From Kocuria sp. (GTDB lineage Bacteria; Actinomycetota; Actinomycetes; Actinomycetales; Micrococcaceae): 30,239 nucleotides of DNA. This document shows positions 15,250 to 22,276 of the stretch, in pieces. The translations under genes and the position numbers were made by a program. The DNA is taken from NCBI RefSeq assembly GCF_030530945.1, contig NZ_JAUMTZ010000001.1:1-30239 (forward strand), read 5' to 3'. Under the pieces are notes generated by a model. The model was given only the letters and a program-made list of their open reading frames with translations, made no database searches and was not told where the DNA came from. The first letter of the stretch is position 1, and the number at the start of each line of letters is the position of its first letter.

Positions 15250-16214
15250 CAACGCAGTCATCCCCCCGCGCCCGCTGGCGCCCCGCCGCCCGGGCGGCCG
15301 TGGCAGCCACGGCCCTGCTCGCACTCACCGCGTGCGGCGGCGGCTCGGACCCGCTCTCGGACGACAAGAACGACGACGCCTCGGGCGGCTCCTCCGACAC
15401 CGTCACCGTGGGCTCGGCGGACTTCCCCGAGTCGCAGGTGGTGGCGGAGCTCTACGCCGGTGTGCTGCGGGACGCCGGTGTCACCGTGGAGACCAAGCCG
15501 GGCATCGGTGCCCGGGAGGCGTACGTGGGTGCCGTGAAGGACGGTTCCGTGGACGTGGTCCCGGACTACTCCGGCAACCTGCTCCTGTTCGCGGACAAGA
15601 ACGCCACCGCCGCGTCCGCGGGGGACATCATGAAGGCCCTGCCCGAGAAGCTGAAGAGCCAGGACCTCTCCGTCCTGGATGCCTCCAAGGCCGAGGACAA
15701 GGACGCCCTGGTGGTCACCCAGGCCACCGCGGACAAGTACCACCTGAAGTCCATCGCGGACCTCTCCTCCGTGTGCGGGGAGCTGGTGATGGCCGGCCCG
15801 CCCGAGTTCCAGGAGCGCGCCTACGGCACCGAGGGTCTGAAGAAGAGGTACGACTGCTCCTTCAAGTCCTTCCAGCCCATCAACGACGGCGGCGGCCCCC
15901 TGACCGTGCAGGCCCTCACCAAGGGGGACGCGCAGGTGGCGGACATCTTCACCACCACCCCGGCGATCCAGGACCAGAAGCTCGTGGTGCTGGAGGACCC
16001 CAAGGACAACTTCATAGCCCAGCAGGTGCTGCCGCTGACCGCGCCGGACCGGCTGCCCCAGAAGGCGGTGGACGCGCTGAACGAGTTCTCCGGCAAGCTC
16101 ACCACGCAGGACCTGATCGACCTGAACCGCAAGGTCAGTGGGGACGAGCAGCAGAACCCGGCGGACGCCGCGAAGCAGTGGCTCAAGGACCACGGGTACG
16201 ACCACGCCTCCTGA
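15246..16214 (+). CDS. Osmoprotectant-binding lipoprotein (OpuCC/OsmF-like)
   Basis: A 322-residue substrate-binding protein. The signal is of lipoprotein type: a basic start (MTTQSSPRARWRPAARAAV), a hydrophobic core and the lipobox L-T-A-C with Cys30, followed by a Gly/Ser/Asp-rich linker. The mature domain begins DTVTVGSADFPESQVVAELYAGVLRDAGVTVETKPGIG, the hallmark of quaternary-amine binding proteins, and continues VGAVKDGSVDVVPDYSGNLLLF. GDAQVADIFTTTPAIQD and LVVLEDPKDNF are the second-lobe signatures. Anchored outside the membrane, it delivers the compatible solute to the two permeases. Whether the ligand is betaine, choline, carnitine or another solute is not readable without modelling the aromatic binding box. 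Confidence 0.93.
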   Translation: MTTQSSPRARWRPAARAAVAATALLALTACGGGSDPLSDDKNDDASGGSSDTVTVGSADFPESQVVAELYAGVLRDAGVTVETKPGIGAREAYVGAVKDGSVDVVPDYSGNLLLFADKNATAASAGDIMKALPEKLKSQDLSVLDASKAEDKDALVVTQATADKYHLKSIADLSSVCGELVMAGPPEFQERAYGTEGLKKRYDCSFKSFQPINDGGGPLTVQALTKGDAQVADIFTTTPAIQDQKLVVLEDPKDNFIAQQVLPLTAPDRLPQKAVDALNEFSGKLTTQDLIDLNRKVSGDEQQNPADAAKQWLKDHGYDHAS

Positions 16215-16232
16215 TCCGGACAGTCCACGGTG

Positions 16233-16272
16233 CGCCCGGTGGTGCCCTCCCGCGAGGGGGTGCCGCCGGGCG
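16233..16272 (+). terminator. Strong terminator of the osmoprotectant operon
   Basis: A continuous 17-bp stem (16233-16249 with 16256-16272, including several G·U pairs) around a six-base loop, 18 bases after the last stop codon and followed by a short T-containing tail. It also lies downstream of the convergent dehydrogenase gene. Confidence 0.75.
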
Positions 16273-16330
16273 TTCGTCATGCGGTGTTCATGTGCGCCCG
16301 CGGGCCCCCACCATCTGGGCGCTGTTCGGG

Positions 16331-17092
16331 CTATGCCACCCCGAACCCACCGTTGCTGTGGAGCACCTGCCCCGTGATCCACCCTCCCTGTTCGGACAGC
16401 AGGAAGGCGACGAGGTCGGCGGTGTCCGAGGGCGTTCCGAGGCGACCGGCAGGAGTCATGGTTGTGAGGTGGTCCTTGATCTCGGGGGTCATCCAGCCGG
16501 TGTCGATCGGGCCGGGATTGATCGCATTGGATCGCACACCGAGCGGTGCGAGTTCGATGGCTGCTGCGGTGACCAGTCGGTCCAGCGCACCCTTGCTGGT
16601 GCCGTATGGGAGGTTGAATGCCGAATGGTCACTGGTCAGCGCCACGATGCGCCCAGAGGCCTGAGTCTTGACATGATCGGGAAGTGACTCGGCGAAGGCC
16701 TTGATCAACAGCCACGACGCGCGTGCATTCACCGCGTAGTGCCGGTCCCAGCTTGCCACGGTGGCGTCCAGGATCGAGCTGTCGACGCCTTCTGAATGGG
16801 CCAGCACCAGAGCCGTGAGGGTACCGTCTGCACCGGCACGCCGCACGAGCTGCTCGGGAACCACCGGATCAGTCAGGTCCGCCGGCAACAACATCACTGT
16901 TGCTCCACTGCCCTGACATTCGTCGGCGATCTGGTCGGCGTCGTCGTCTCCTGACGAGATTCCGACGCGGGTCTCGTAGCCGGGCAAGTGGACCAGGGCG
17001 AGGTCCCAACCCTCTGCGGCAAGACGGACGGCAATGGCCGCTCCGAGACTGTTGCAGCGGCCGACGCCTGTGACCAGTGCTGTGGGTCGCAT
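16331..17092 (-). CDS. Short-chain dehydrogenase/reductase (SDR)
   Basis: A 253-residue NAD(P)-dependent oxidoreductase of classical SDR size. The ATG at 17092 (MRPTALVTGVGRCNSLGAAIAVRLA) follows AAAGGGG. The dinucleotide loop is G-V-G-R-C-N-S-L-G (9-17), not the standard TGxxxGIG. The catalytic Tyr163 and Lys167 are in LPYGTSKGALDRL, with a serine in ALTSDHSAFN (151-160) and the usual NPGPIDTGWM afterwards. The normal N-N-A-G motif is replaced by AHSEG (98-102), which is unusual. The C-terminus WITGQVLHSNGGFGVA is typical. Substrate is unknown. The reading frame uses more A/T at third positions than neighbouring genes, so it may have been acquired by transfer. It stands alone between the importer terminator and a DnaA-box region. 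Confidence 0.85.
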   Translation of the reverse strand: MRPTALVTGVGRCNSLGAAIAVRLAAEGWDLALVHLPGYETRVGISSGDDDADQIADECQGSGATVMLLPADLTDPVVPEQLVRRAGADGTLTALVLAHSEGVDSSILDATVASWDRHYAVNARASWLLIKAFAESLPDHVKTQASGRIVALTSDHSAFNLPYGTSKGALDRLVTAAAIELAPLGVRSNAINPGPIDTGWMTPEIKDHLTTMTPAGRLGTPSDTADLVAFLLSEQGGWITGQVLHSNGGFGVA

Positions 17093-17557
17093 GGACGCAC
17101 CCCTTTCGTCATTGTAAGCCCGAAAGTACAGCGTTAGTGGTGCGTGCGACAGGCCGTCAGCCAGAGTGCGTGTACATGGAGAACTCGGTGGCGTCCGGGA
17201 ACGGTTGGCACTGTTCACCGGTTCTGCACAGGGTTGTCCACACGCTGTGGGATTCCACACAGGGCGCTCCTGACCTGCGGCGATGCGGGTGTCACCCCAC
17301 GTGGCCGGTCTGCTGTGAACAGGGGTTTTCCACCCCTGTGGATAACTCTGTGCACACGCTGTGCAGTGAACGGCGGGTGACCCCCTGGTCATGAGCACGT
17401 CACCTGGCGGGGACGACCGGGCGCGTGTCTATGCTGGTTGGCGGCCGTGCCCGCCCGTGGGTGGTGGCGGCCGGAGAAGGACCCGGTGTCAAGGGGGATC
17501 CCGGGCGGAGAGACATCCCACGGGCGCTCCGCGCGCCCACCGAGGAGGCATGGTCAC
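17093..17557. promoter_or_regulatory. Non-coding region with DnaA-box cluster 1
   Basis: This 465-base stretch has no convincing gene. Perfect DnaA boxes are TTGTCCACA at 17234-17242 (plus) and TTATCCACA at 17337-17345 (minus). Two-mismatch relatives lie at 17222-17230 (TTCTGCACA), 17326-17334 (TTTTCCACC), 17348-17356 (CTGTGCACA) and, on the minus strand, 17314-17322. CTGTTCAC (17211-17218) and GTGAACAG (17315-17322) form an 8-bp inverted repeat around the core. Most hits fall in about 135 bases (17222-17356). There is no AT-rich unwinding stretch and no dnaA, dnaN or rpmH nearby. The right part (about 17390-17557) should contain the amylosucrase promoter; TATGCT (17430-17435) is a possible -10 without a clear -35. 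Confidence 0.6.
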
Positions 17558-19522
17558 GTGCGGCCAGACGACGCGATCCCCCACCGGATCACCGGACGCG
17601 ACGAGCTGCTGGACGCCGTCCGCGAGCAGCTGCTGCGGGACACCCGCGTGGATCCCCGGGACCGTGAGGTCTTCACGGGCAGGCTCACCCGTCATGTGGA
17701 CCACCTGATCACATCCCTGTACGCCGTCTACGGATCGGACGAGGACTTCTGGGACACCGTGGCCCGTGCGGTGGACACGGCCTGGGAGGCCTACGTCCAG
17801 CGCCCCCGGGAGCTGAGGGAGCTGGACCGCACGCGCGAGGACCGGACGCCGTGGTTCACGTCCCGGGAGGCCGTGGGGGGTGTGTGCTACGTGGACCGCT
17901 ACGCCGGGACGCTCGCCGGGCTGCGGCAGCGGATCCCGTACTTCCGGGAGCTGGGACTGACCTACCTGCACCTGATGCCCCTCTACGAGAGCCCCGCAGG
18001 CAACTCGGACGGCGGCTACGCGGTCTCCTCGTACCGCCGCGTGGACCCCGCGCTCGGGACCATGGCGGAGCTGGCCGAGCTCGCGGCCGAGCTGCGCGCC
18101 CACGGGATCGCGCTGGTACTGGACTTCGTGTTCAACCACACCTCCAACGAGCACGAGTGGGCCCGGGCCGCCACGGCGGGGGACCCCTTCCACGAGCGGT
18201 TCTACTGGATCTACCGGGACCGCACCGTCCCGGACGAGTTCGAGCGCACGGCCCGCGAGATCTTCCCCGACGACCACCCCGGGGTCTTCACGCGGGTGGA
18301 CAGCACGCCCGCGGGTCGCGCGGGAAGCCCCTTCCACCCCGATCCCCGCTGGGTGTGGACCACGTTCCACCGCTTCCAGTGGGACCTCAACTACTCCAAC
18401 CCGCACGTCTTCCACGCCATGGCCGGGGAGATGCTCTTCCTCGCGAACCAGGGGGCGCAGGTGCTGCGCCTGGATGCCGTGGCCTTCATCTGGAAGCAGC
18501 TGGGCACCTCGTGCGAGTCCCAGCCGCCCGTCCACGACCTGCTGCGGGCGTTCAAGGCCGTCGCGGCGCTCGCCGCCCCTGCGGTGGAGTTCAAGTCCGA
18601 GGCGATCGTGCACCCGGACGAGGTGGCCCGCTACATCCACCCGGAGCAGTGCGCGCTGTCCTACAACCCGCTGCAGATGGCGCTCACCTGGGAGGCCATG
18701 GCCACGCGGGACGTCACCCTGCTCTCGGCGGCGCTCGCCGAGCGCCACACCACCCCCGAGGCCACCGCGTGGGTGAACTACGTCCGGGGCCACGACGACA
18801 TCGGGTGGACCTTCTCCGACGACGACGCCGCGCGGCTGGGAATCGACCCGGCCGGTCACCGCCGCTTCCTCAACGCGTTCTACACCGGCCGTCACCCCGG
18901 CAGCTTCGCCCACGGCGTGGCGTTCCAGGACAACCCCCGCACGGGGGACTGCCGGATCTGCGGGACCACCGCGTCCCTGCTGGGGCTGGAGAGCGAGCCG
19001 GGCCCGGCCGTGGACCGGATCCTGCTGGCGCACTCCCTGGCCATGAGCACCGGGGGGCTGCCCCTGCTCTACCTGGGGGACGAGGTGGGCCAGCTCAACG
19101 ACGCCCGGTGGGAGGAGGATCCCGCCCACGCGCAGGACGCCCGGTGGGTCCACCGCCCCGAGTTCTCCGCGGCCGACCACGAGCGGCGCCACGACCTGTT
19201 CTCGGTCCAGGGTCGGATCTACGGGGGAATCAGGGGCATGATCGCCGTGCGCCGCCGCACCCCGGAGTTCGAGGGGACCGCGCTGGTCCCGTTCACCACC
19301 CACAACCCCCACGTGCTGGGCTACCAGCGGCCCGGGGCGCACAGCGTGGTGCTGTGCCTGGCGAACTTCAGCGACTGGGCCCAGTTCGTCACGGGGGAGA
19401 CCCTGAGCGGCTTCCTCCCGGCCGCGGTGGACCTCCACGAGGAGGCCGCGGTGGACCTGCGGGGCGGTGCGCTGCTCGAGGCGCACGGTTTCCAGTGGCT
19501 GCGGGTCATTCCCGTCGGCTGA
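17558..19522 (+). CDS. ams: Amylosucrase (sucrose glucosyltransferase, GH13)
   Basis: A 654-residue GH13 enzyme that transfers glucose from sucrose onto alpha-1,4-glucan and releases fructose (EC 2.4.1.4). The start is the GTG at 17558, 10 bases after GAGGAGG; the frame stays open upstream but without a better site. Residues 1-90 form the all-helical N-terminal domain specific to amylosucrases (VFTGRLTRHVDHLITSLYAVYG). The barrel follows: LTYLHLMPLYESPAGNSDGGYAVSSYR, LVLDFVFNHTSNEHEWA, then the nucleophile Asp306 in LRLDAVAFIWKQLGTSCESQP, the acid/base Glu348 in FKSEAIVHPDEV, and Asp413 in VNYVRGHDDIGWTF. The match to the Neisseria polysaccharea enzyme, recalled from memory, extends throughout. 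It acts in the cytoplasm or at the surface; no signal peptide is seen. No sucrose transporter or glycogen gene adjoins it. Confidence 0.93.
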   Translation: MRPDDAIPHRITGRDELLDAVREQLLRDTRVDPRDREVFTGRLTRHVDHLITSLYAVYGSDEDFWDTVARAVDTAWEAYVQRPRELRELDRTREDRTPWFTSREAVGGVCYVDRYAGTLAGLRQRIPYFRELGLTYLHLMPLYESPAGNSDGGYAVSSYRRVDPALGTMAELAELAAELRAHGIALVLDFVFNHTSNEHEWARAATAGDPFHERFYWIYRDRTVPDEFERTAREIFPDDHPGVFTRVDSTPAGRAGSPFHPDPRWVWTTFHRFQWDLNYSNPHVFHAMAGEMLFLANQGAQVLRLDAVAFIWKQLGTSCESQPPVHDLLRAFKAVAALAAPAVEFKSEAIVHPDEVARYIHPEQCALSYNPLQMALTWEAMATRDVTLLSAALAERHTTPEATAWVNYVRGHDDIGWTFSDDDAARLGIDPAGHRRFLNAFYTGRHPGSFAHGVAFQDNPRTGDCRICGTTASLLGLESEPGPAVDRILLAHSLAMSTGGLPLLYLGDEVGQLNDARWEEDPAHAQDARWVHRPEFSAADHERRHDLFSVQGRIYGGIRGMIAVRRRTPEFEGTALVPFTTHNPHVLGYQRPGAHSVVLCLANFSDWAQFVTGETLSGFLPAAVDLHEEAAVDLRGGALLEAHGFQWLRVIPVG

Positions 19523-19820
19523 GAAAACACCGTCACACAACTGTCCCCCGAAGTGGGGGTGGGTACGCCCAGAAGGGTGGACACCAGCAGTTGTCCACAA
19601 GGATTGTCCACAAGCGTGGATAAGTGAGGCGTGTCTCCCGCGCCATCACCGATACTCTCAGTCTCGGGCATTTGGCCAGGTCAGTGGGTGGTTTCCAGGT
19701 CGGACCGCGCGCGTCCCACCGGTGCGGTCGAACACGCGTTCGAGCTTTCCCCAGAATTTTCCACCGCTGTGGACAACCTTTCTCCACCGCCTGTGCACCC
19801 GTCACAACTCCTCGGGCGGG

Positions 19821-19848
19821 GTGACGTTTTGTCGTCTTTGCATAAGAT
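19821..19848 (+). promoter_or_regulatory. Likely promoter of the SRPBCC gene
   Basis: GTGACG (19821-19826), 16 bases, then TAAGAT (19843-19848). Transcription would begin near 19855 and leave a ~75-base leader that contains the 19875-19900 hairpin and the AAAGGGGGG ribosome site. Confidence 0.5.
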
Positions 19849-19874
19849 TGGAGGCCTGATGAGTTGCGTGCAAT

Positions 19875-19900
19875 GAGCCGCTCGGTGGGACGAGCGGCTC
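19875..19900 (+). other. Perfect 10-bp hairpin in the leader of the SRPBCC gene
   Basis: GAGCCGCTCG (19875-19884) and CGAGCGGCTC (19891-19900) pair fully around the loop GTGGGA. It lies between the promoter -10 and the ribosome site 17 bases further on. It could be an mRNA-stabilising or translation-modulating structure, or an attenuator. No T run follows, and no known riboswitch family is recognisable. Confidence 0.55.
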
Positions 19901-19930
19901 GGGGAGAGGCACGCCCAAAGGGGGGAAACA

Positions 19931-20542
19931 ATGACTGTTCGCACCACCATGGTCGAAAACGACGACCGCAGCTTCACCCTGCTCGCTGAGCAGGACGTAC
20001 CCGTGACGCTCGAGGAGTTCGAGCACGCCTTCGGGCGCCCCCGGGACATGGGGCGCTGGTTCGGCGTGGAGTTCACCTGGCCCACGAGCCCGGACCACCA
20101 GCTGGCGGTGGGGTCGGCCCTGGAGTTCCGGGCGTCCGTGGGGCCGCTGCCCGTGGACTTCACGCTGATCGTGGCGGACCGCGTGCCGGGCGAGTCCCTC
20201 ATGTTCCGCACCACCCGGGGCTGCGTGGACATGCTCATGGAGTACACGTGGCACGCCACGGCCACGGGGGTCTCGGTGCAGATGCGCACGGACTACCGCG
20301 TGCGCGGCGCGCTGTGGTGGAAGCTGCCGTGGACGCGCGCCATGTCCCGCCGGTACACCACCAGGGGACTGGAGGCCATGCGCCGGGACCTCGTGGCCCG
20401 GCACCCGGTGGCTCGCGCGGCCACCCGCTCCACCGAGTCGCACGCCGCAGGGGCGGCGCATGCACCCGGGGGCGTGCCCTCGCCGCGCACCGCGCCGGCG
20501 CACCGCAAGGCGCCTCGGCGGCACCGTCCGCAGCGGGCGTGA
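19931..20542 (+). CDS. SRPBCC (START-like) domain protein of unknown function
   Basis: A 203-residue protein with AAAGGGGGG before its ATG. Residues ~1-155 look like the helix-grip fold of the SRPBCC/polyketide-cyclase superfamily: an initial helix-bearing segment (VPVTLEEFEHAFGRPRDMGRWFGVEFTW), strands GSALEFRASVGPLPVDFTLIVADRVPGESLMFRTTRG, DMLMEYTWHATATGVSVQMRTDYRVRG, and the long C-terminal helix with RAMSRRYTTRGLEAMRRDLVARH. Such proteins bind hydrophobic ligands in a cavity. The last ~45 residues are a low-complexity basic tail (HRKAPRRHRPQRA) that is probably disordered. No ligand or pathway can be assigned. Its promoter sits inside the second DnaA-box region, so DnaA could influence it. 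It converges on the acetyltransferase gene with nine bases between. Confidence 0.75.
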   Translation: MTVRTTMVENDDRSFTLLAEQDVPVTLEEFEHAFGRPRDMGRWFGVEFTWPTSPDHQLAVGSALEFRASVGPLPVDFTLIVADRVPGESLMFRTTRGCVDMLMEYTWHATATGVSVQMRTDYRVRGALWWKLPWTRAMSRRYTTRGLEAMRRDLVARHPVARAATRSTESHAAGAAHAPGGVPSPRTAPAHRKAPRRHRPQRA

Positions 20543-20551
20543 GACCGGTAG

Positions 20552-21271
20552 TCAGCTCCGCGCGCGCTGCTGCGGGGAGTCGGCCGGGTCCGTGGGCTGC
20601 GGCAGGGAGCGTTCCATGCGCATGACCCTGACCCGGTAGTCCATGCCGGGCACGTCGAAGTCCACCGCGCCGCGGGGCGAGTACCCCAGCCCGGTGTAGA
20701 ACGGCTGCAGCGGGGGGCTGGTCACGTCGCAGTCCAGGCGGGCGACCGTGCGTCCGGAGGCCGCGATGGCCCGCTCTGCCGCACGCACCAGACGCGAGCC
20801 CGTGCCGGTGCCGCTGAGGGAGCGGTCCACCGCCACGCCGTGGATGTACCCGGCGGGCACGGGCTGCTCGCCCCAGATCTCGGGGTCCTCCCAGATCACG
20901 CGCACGCTCGCCAGCACACGGGCCGGGTCCTCCGGGGACTCGACGACCCACCACTCGCCGCGCTCGACCTCCTGTGCCACGTGCTCCACGGCGTACTCGC
21001 CCTCGCGCCACTGGTCGATGCCGCGCCCTATCATCCAGCGGGCCAGCCTGTCCCGCAGCTCCACGATGCCCCGGGCGTGCACGGCCCGGGCGGGTTCGAT
21101 CTCCAGTGCACCGGGGTCCACCCGTGGCGAGGGACGACGCCGCCCGGGTGCCTCTTCGCTCTCAACGCCGGGCCCGGCGTCTGCCACCGGGCCAGGTTCT
21201 GGGCCCGGGTCCGGGGCGTTGGCACCCGCAGCGGGGAGCGGGAGCGGGGACGCGGCGTCGTGGGCTGGCAT
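20552..21271 (-). CDS. GNAT-family N-acetyltransferase
   Basis: A 239-residue protein from the ATG at 21271 (MPAHDAASPLPLP). The first ~50 residues are a proline-, glycine- and glutamate-rich low-complexity leader. The GNAT domain follows from ALEIEPARAVHARGIVELRDRLARWMIGRGIDQWREGEY, where the G-I-x-Q-W motif is common in actinobacterial members. The acetyl-CoA loop is visible as VAVDRSLSGTGTGSRLVRAAERAIA (Q/R-x-x-G-x-G/A pattern), then the fold ends LDCDVTSPPLQPFYTGLGYSPRG. It transfers an acetyl group from acetyl-CoA to an unknown amine. No good ribosome site precedes the ATG, but TACTCT on the minus strand (21278-21283) lies six bases upstream, suggesting a leaderless transcript. The long leader makes a shorter true protein possible. 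Confidence 0.82.
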   Translation of the reverse strand: MPAHDAASPLPLPAAGANAPDPGPEPGPVADAGPGVESEEAPGRRRPSPRVDPGALEIEPARAVHARGIVELRDRLARWMIGRGIDQWREGEYAVEHVAQEVERGEWWVVESPEDPARVLASVRVIWEDPEIWGEQPVPAGYIHGVAVDRSLSGTGTGSRLVRAAERAIAASGRTVARLDCDVTSPPLQPFYTGLGYSPRGAVDFDVPGMDYRVRVMRMERSLPQPTDPADSPQQRARS

Positions 21272-21353
21272 GCCCCGAGAGTAGGCGAGACCGGGGTGGA
21301 CGCTCCGGGGCAGGGTGCCGGTGTGACGGATCGTGACGGGGTGCCCGCCCCCG

Positions 21354-21404
21354 TACGCTGGCGGCTGAACGTCCTTGACCCGTGGCGCGCGCCGGACGGA
21401 CAGT
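21354..21404 (+). promoter_or_regulatory. Candidate sodA promoter region
   Basis: Two partial candidates: TACGCT (21354-21359) as a -10 with GTGACG-like sequence upstream, and TTGACC (21375-21380), 18 bases, GACAGT (21399-21404). The second would give a ~30-base leader. Neither is a strong match, so the exact start is open. Confidence 0.3.
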
Positions 21405-21441
21405 GGAGACATCACGCCCCGTCAGGAAAGGACGATCCACC

Positions 21442-22062
21442 ATGGCTGAGAAGTTCACCCTCCCCGACCTCCCGTACGACTACGCCGCGCTCGAGCCGTA
21501 CATCTCCGCGCAGATCATGCAGCTGCACCACGACAAGCACCACAACACGTACGTGACCGGTGCCAACACCGCTCTGGAGAAGATGGAGGAGGCCCGCGCC
21601 AACGGTGACGCCGCCGGTGCCGCCAAGCTCTCCAAGGACCTCCAGTTCAACCTGGGCGGCCACATCAACCACTCCATCTTCTGGAAGAACATGTCCCCGG
21701 ACGGTGGCGACAAGCCCACCGGCGAGCTGGCCGCGGCCATCGACGAGTTCTTCGGCTCCTTCGACGCCTTCCGTGACCAGTTCACGGCTGTGGCCACCAC
21801 CATCCAGGGCTCCGGCTGGGCCATCCTGGCGTACGAGCCGATCGCCGGCAACCTGGTGATCGAGCAGATGTACGACCAGCAGAACGGTGTGCCCGTGGCC
21901 ACCATCCCCCTGCTGCAGCTGGACATGTGGGAGCACGCGTTCTACCTGGACTACCAGAACGTCAAGGCCGACTACGTCAAGGCCTTCTGGAACATCGTGA
22001 ACTGGGCGGACGTGGCCGAGCGCTTCGAGAAGGCTCGCGCCGGCGCCAAGTCCCTCATCTGA
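21442..22062 (+). CDS. sodA: Superoxide dismutase, Mn/Fe type
   Basis: A 206-residue enzyme that converts superoxide into oxygen and hydrogen peroxide in the cytoplasm. The ATG at 21442 follows GGAAAGGA. Metal ligands are all present: His29 (MQLHHDKHHNTYV), His77 (LGGHINHSIFWKNM), and Asp161 and His165 (QLDMWEHAFYLDY). The outer-sphere residue region reads IEQMYDQQNGVPVATIPLLQ; the glutamine here, where Mycobacterium tuberculosis Fe-SodA has histidine, suggests manganese, though this is inference. Length is normal and there is no export signal. It is a single gene with its own terminator. The acetyltransferase gene upstream is divergent. Confidence 0.96.
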   Translation: MAEKFTLPDLPYDYAALEPYISAQIMQLHHDKHHNTYVTGANTALEKMEEARANGDAAGAAKLSKDLQFNLGGHINHSIFWKNMSPDGGDKPTGELAAAIDEFFGSFDAFRDQFTAVATTIQGSGWAILAYEPIAGNLVIEQMYDQQNGVPVATIPLLQLDMWEHAFYLDYQNVKADYVKAFWNIVNWADVAERFEKARAGAKSLI

Positions 22063-22101
22063 TCCCCGCATGACGCGCCGCTCCGCGGTGTCATGATCCT
22101 C

Positions 22102-22134
22102 GGAACCCCGCTCGGCCGCGCCGTGCGGGGTTCC
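22102..22134 (+). terminator. sodA hairpin terminator
   Basis: A perfect 10-bp stem GGAACCCCGC / GCGGGGTTCC (22102-22111, 22125-22134), continuing after one T·T mismatch into CGGC/GCCG around a CGC loop. It lies 40 bases after the sodA stop. Confidence 0.8.
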
Positions 22135-22276
22135 GTGCTTCCAGACCCCCATTCCTGCGGCTGCTGTTCAGCCCGTCCGTCTGCGACCCGGTCCCCCGGC
22201 ACCCGGGTGAGCCCGCAGCCGGACGGCCCCGGCGCCGTCGCCCGTGTCCGTTCCGCCCACTCCGAGGAGCACAGCC

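Larger units (their letters stand above)
19523..19930. promoter_or_regulatory. Non-coding region with DnaA-box cluster 2
   Basis: This 408-base stretch holds no gene. Perfect TTGTCCACA boxes are at 19591-19599 and 19604-19612 (plus, four bases apart) and 19768-19776 (minus). A one-mismatch TTATCCACG is at 19615-19623 (minus). Weaker relatives are at 19576-19584 (minus), 19757-19765 and 19780-19788. The element at 19757-19777 repeats 17326-17346 of cluster 1 with 19 of 21 bases identical: TTTTCCACC, one variable base, CTGTGGA, Y, AAC. Just after the amylosucrase stop, CCCCC-GAAGT-GGGGG (19545-19559) is a weak possible terminator. The right end carries the promoter and leader of the 19931 gene. 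Confidence 0.65.

Noticed and set aside
17093..19930. Chromosomal replication origin (oriC)
   Set aside because: DnaA boxes are present, but there is no AT-rich unwinding element, no dnaA, dnaN, rpmH or gyrase gene, and the boxes are split by a 2-kb metabolic gene. A titration or regulatory cluster fits better.
22135..22276. Small gene or RNA between sodA and the 2-hydroxyacid dehydrogenase
   Set aside because: No frame with a ribosome site, and no structure beyond the sodA terminator.
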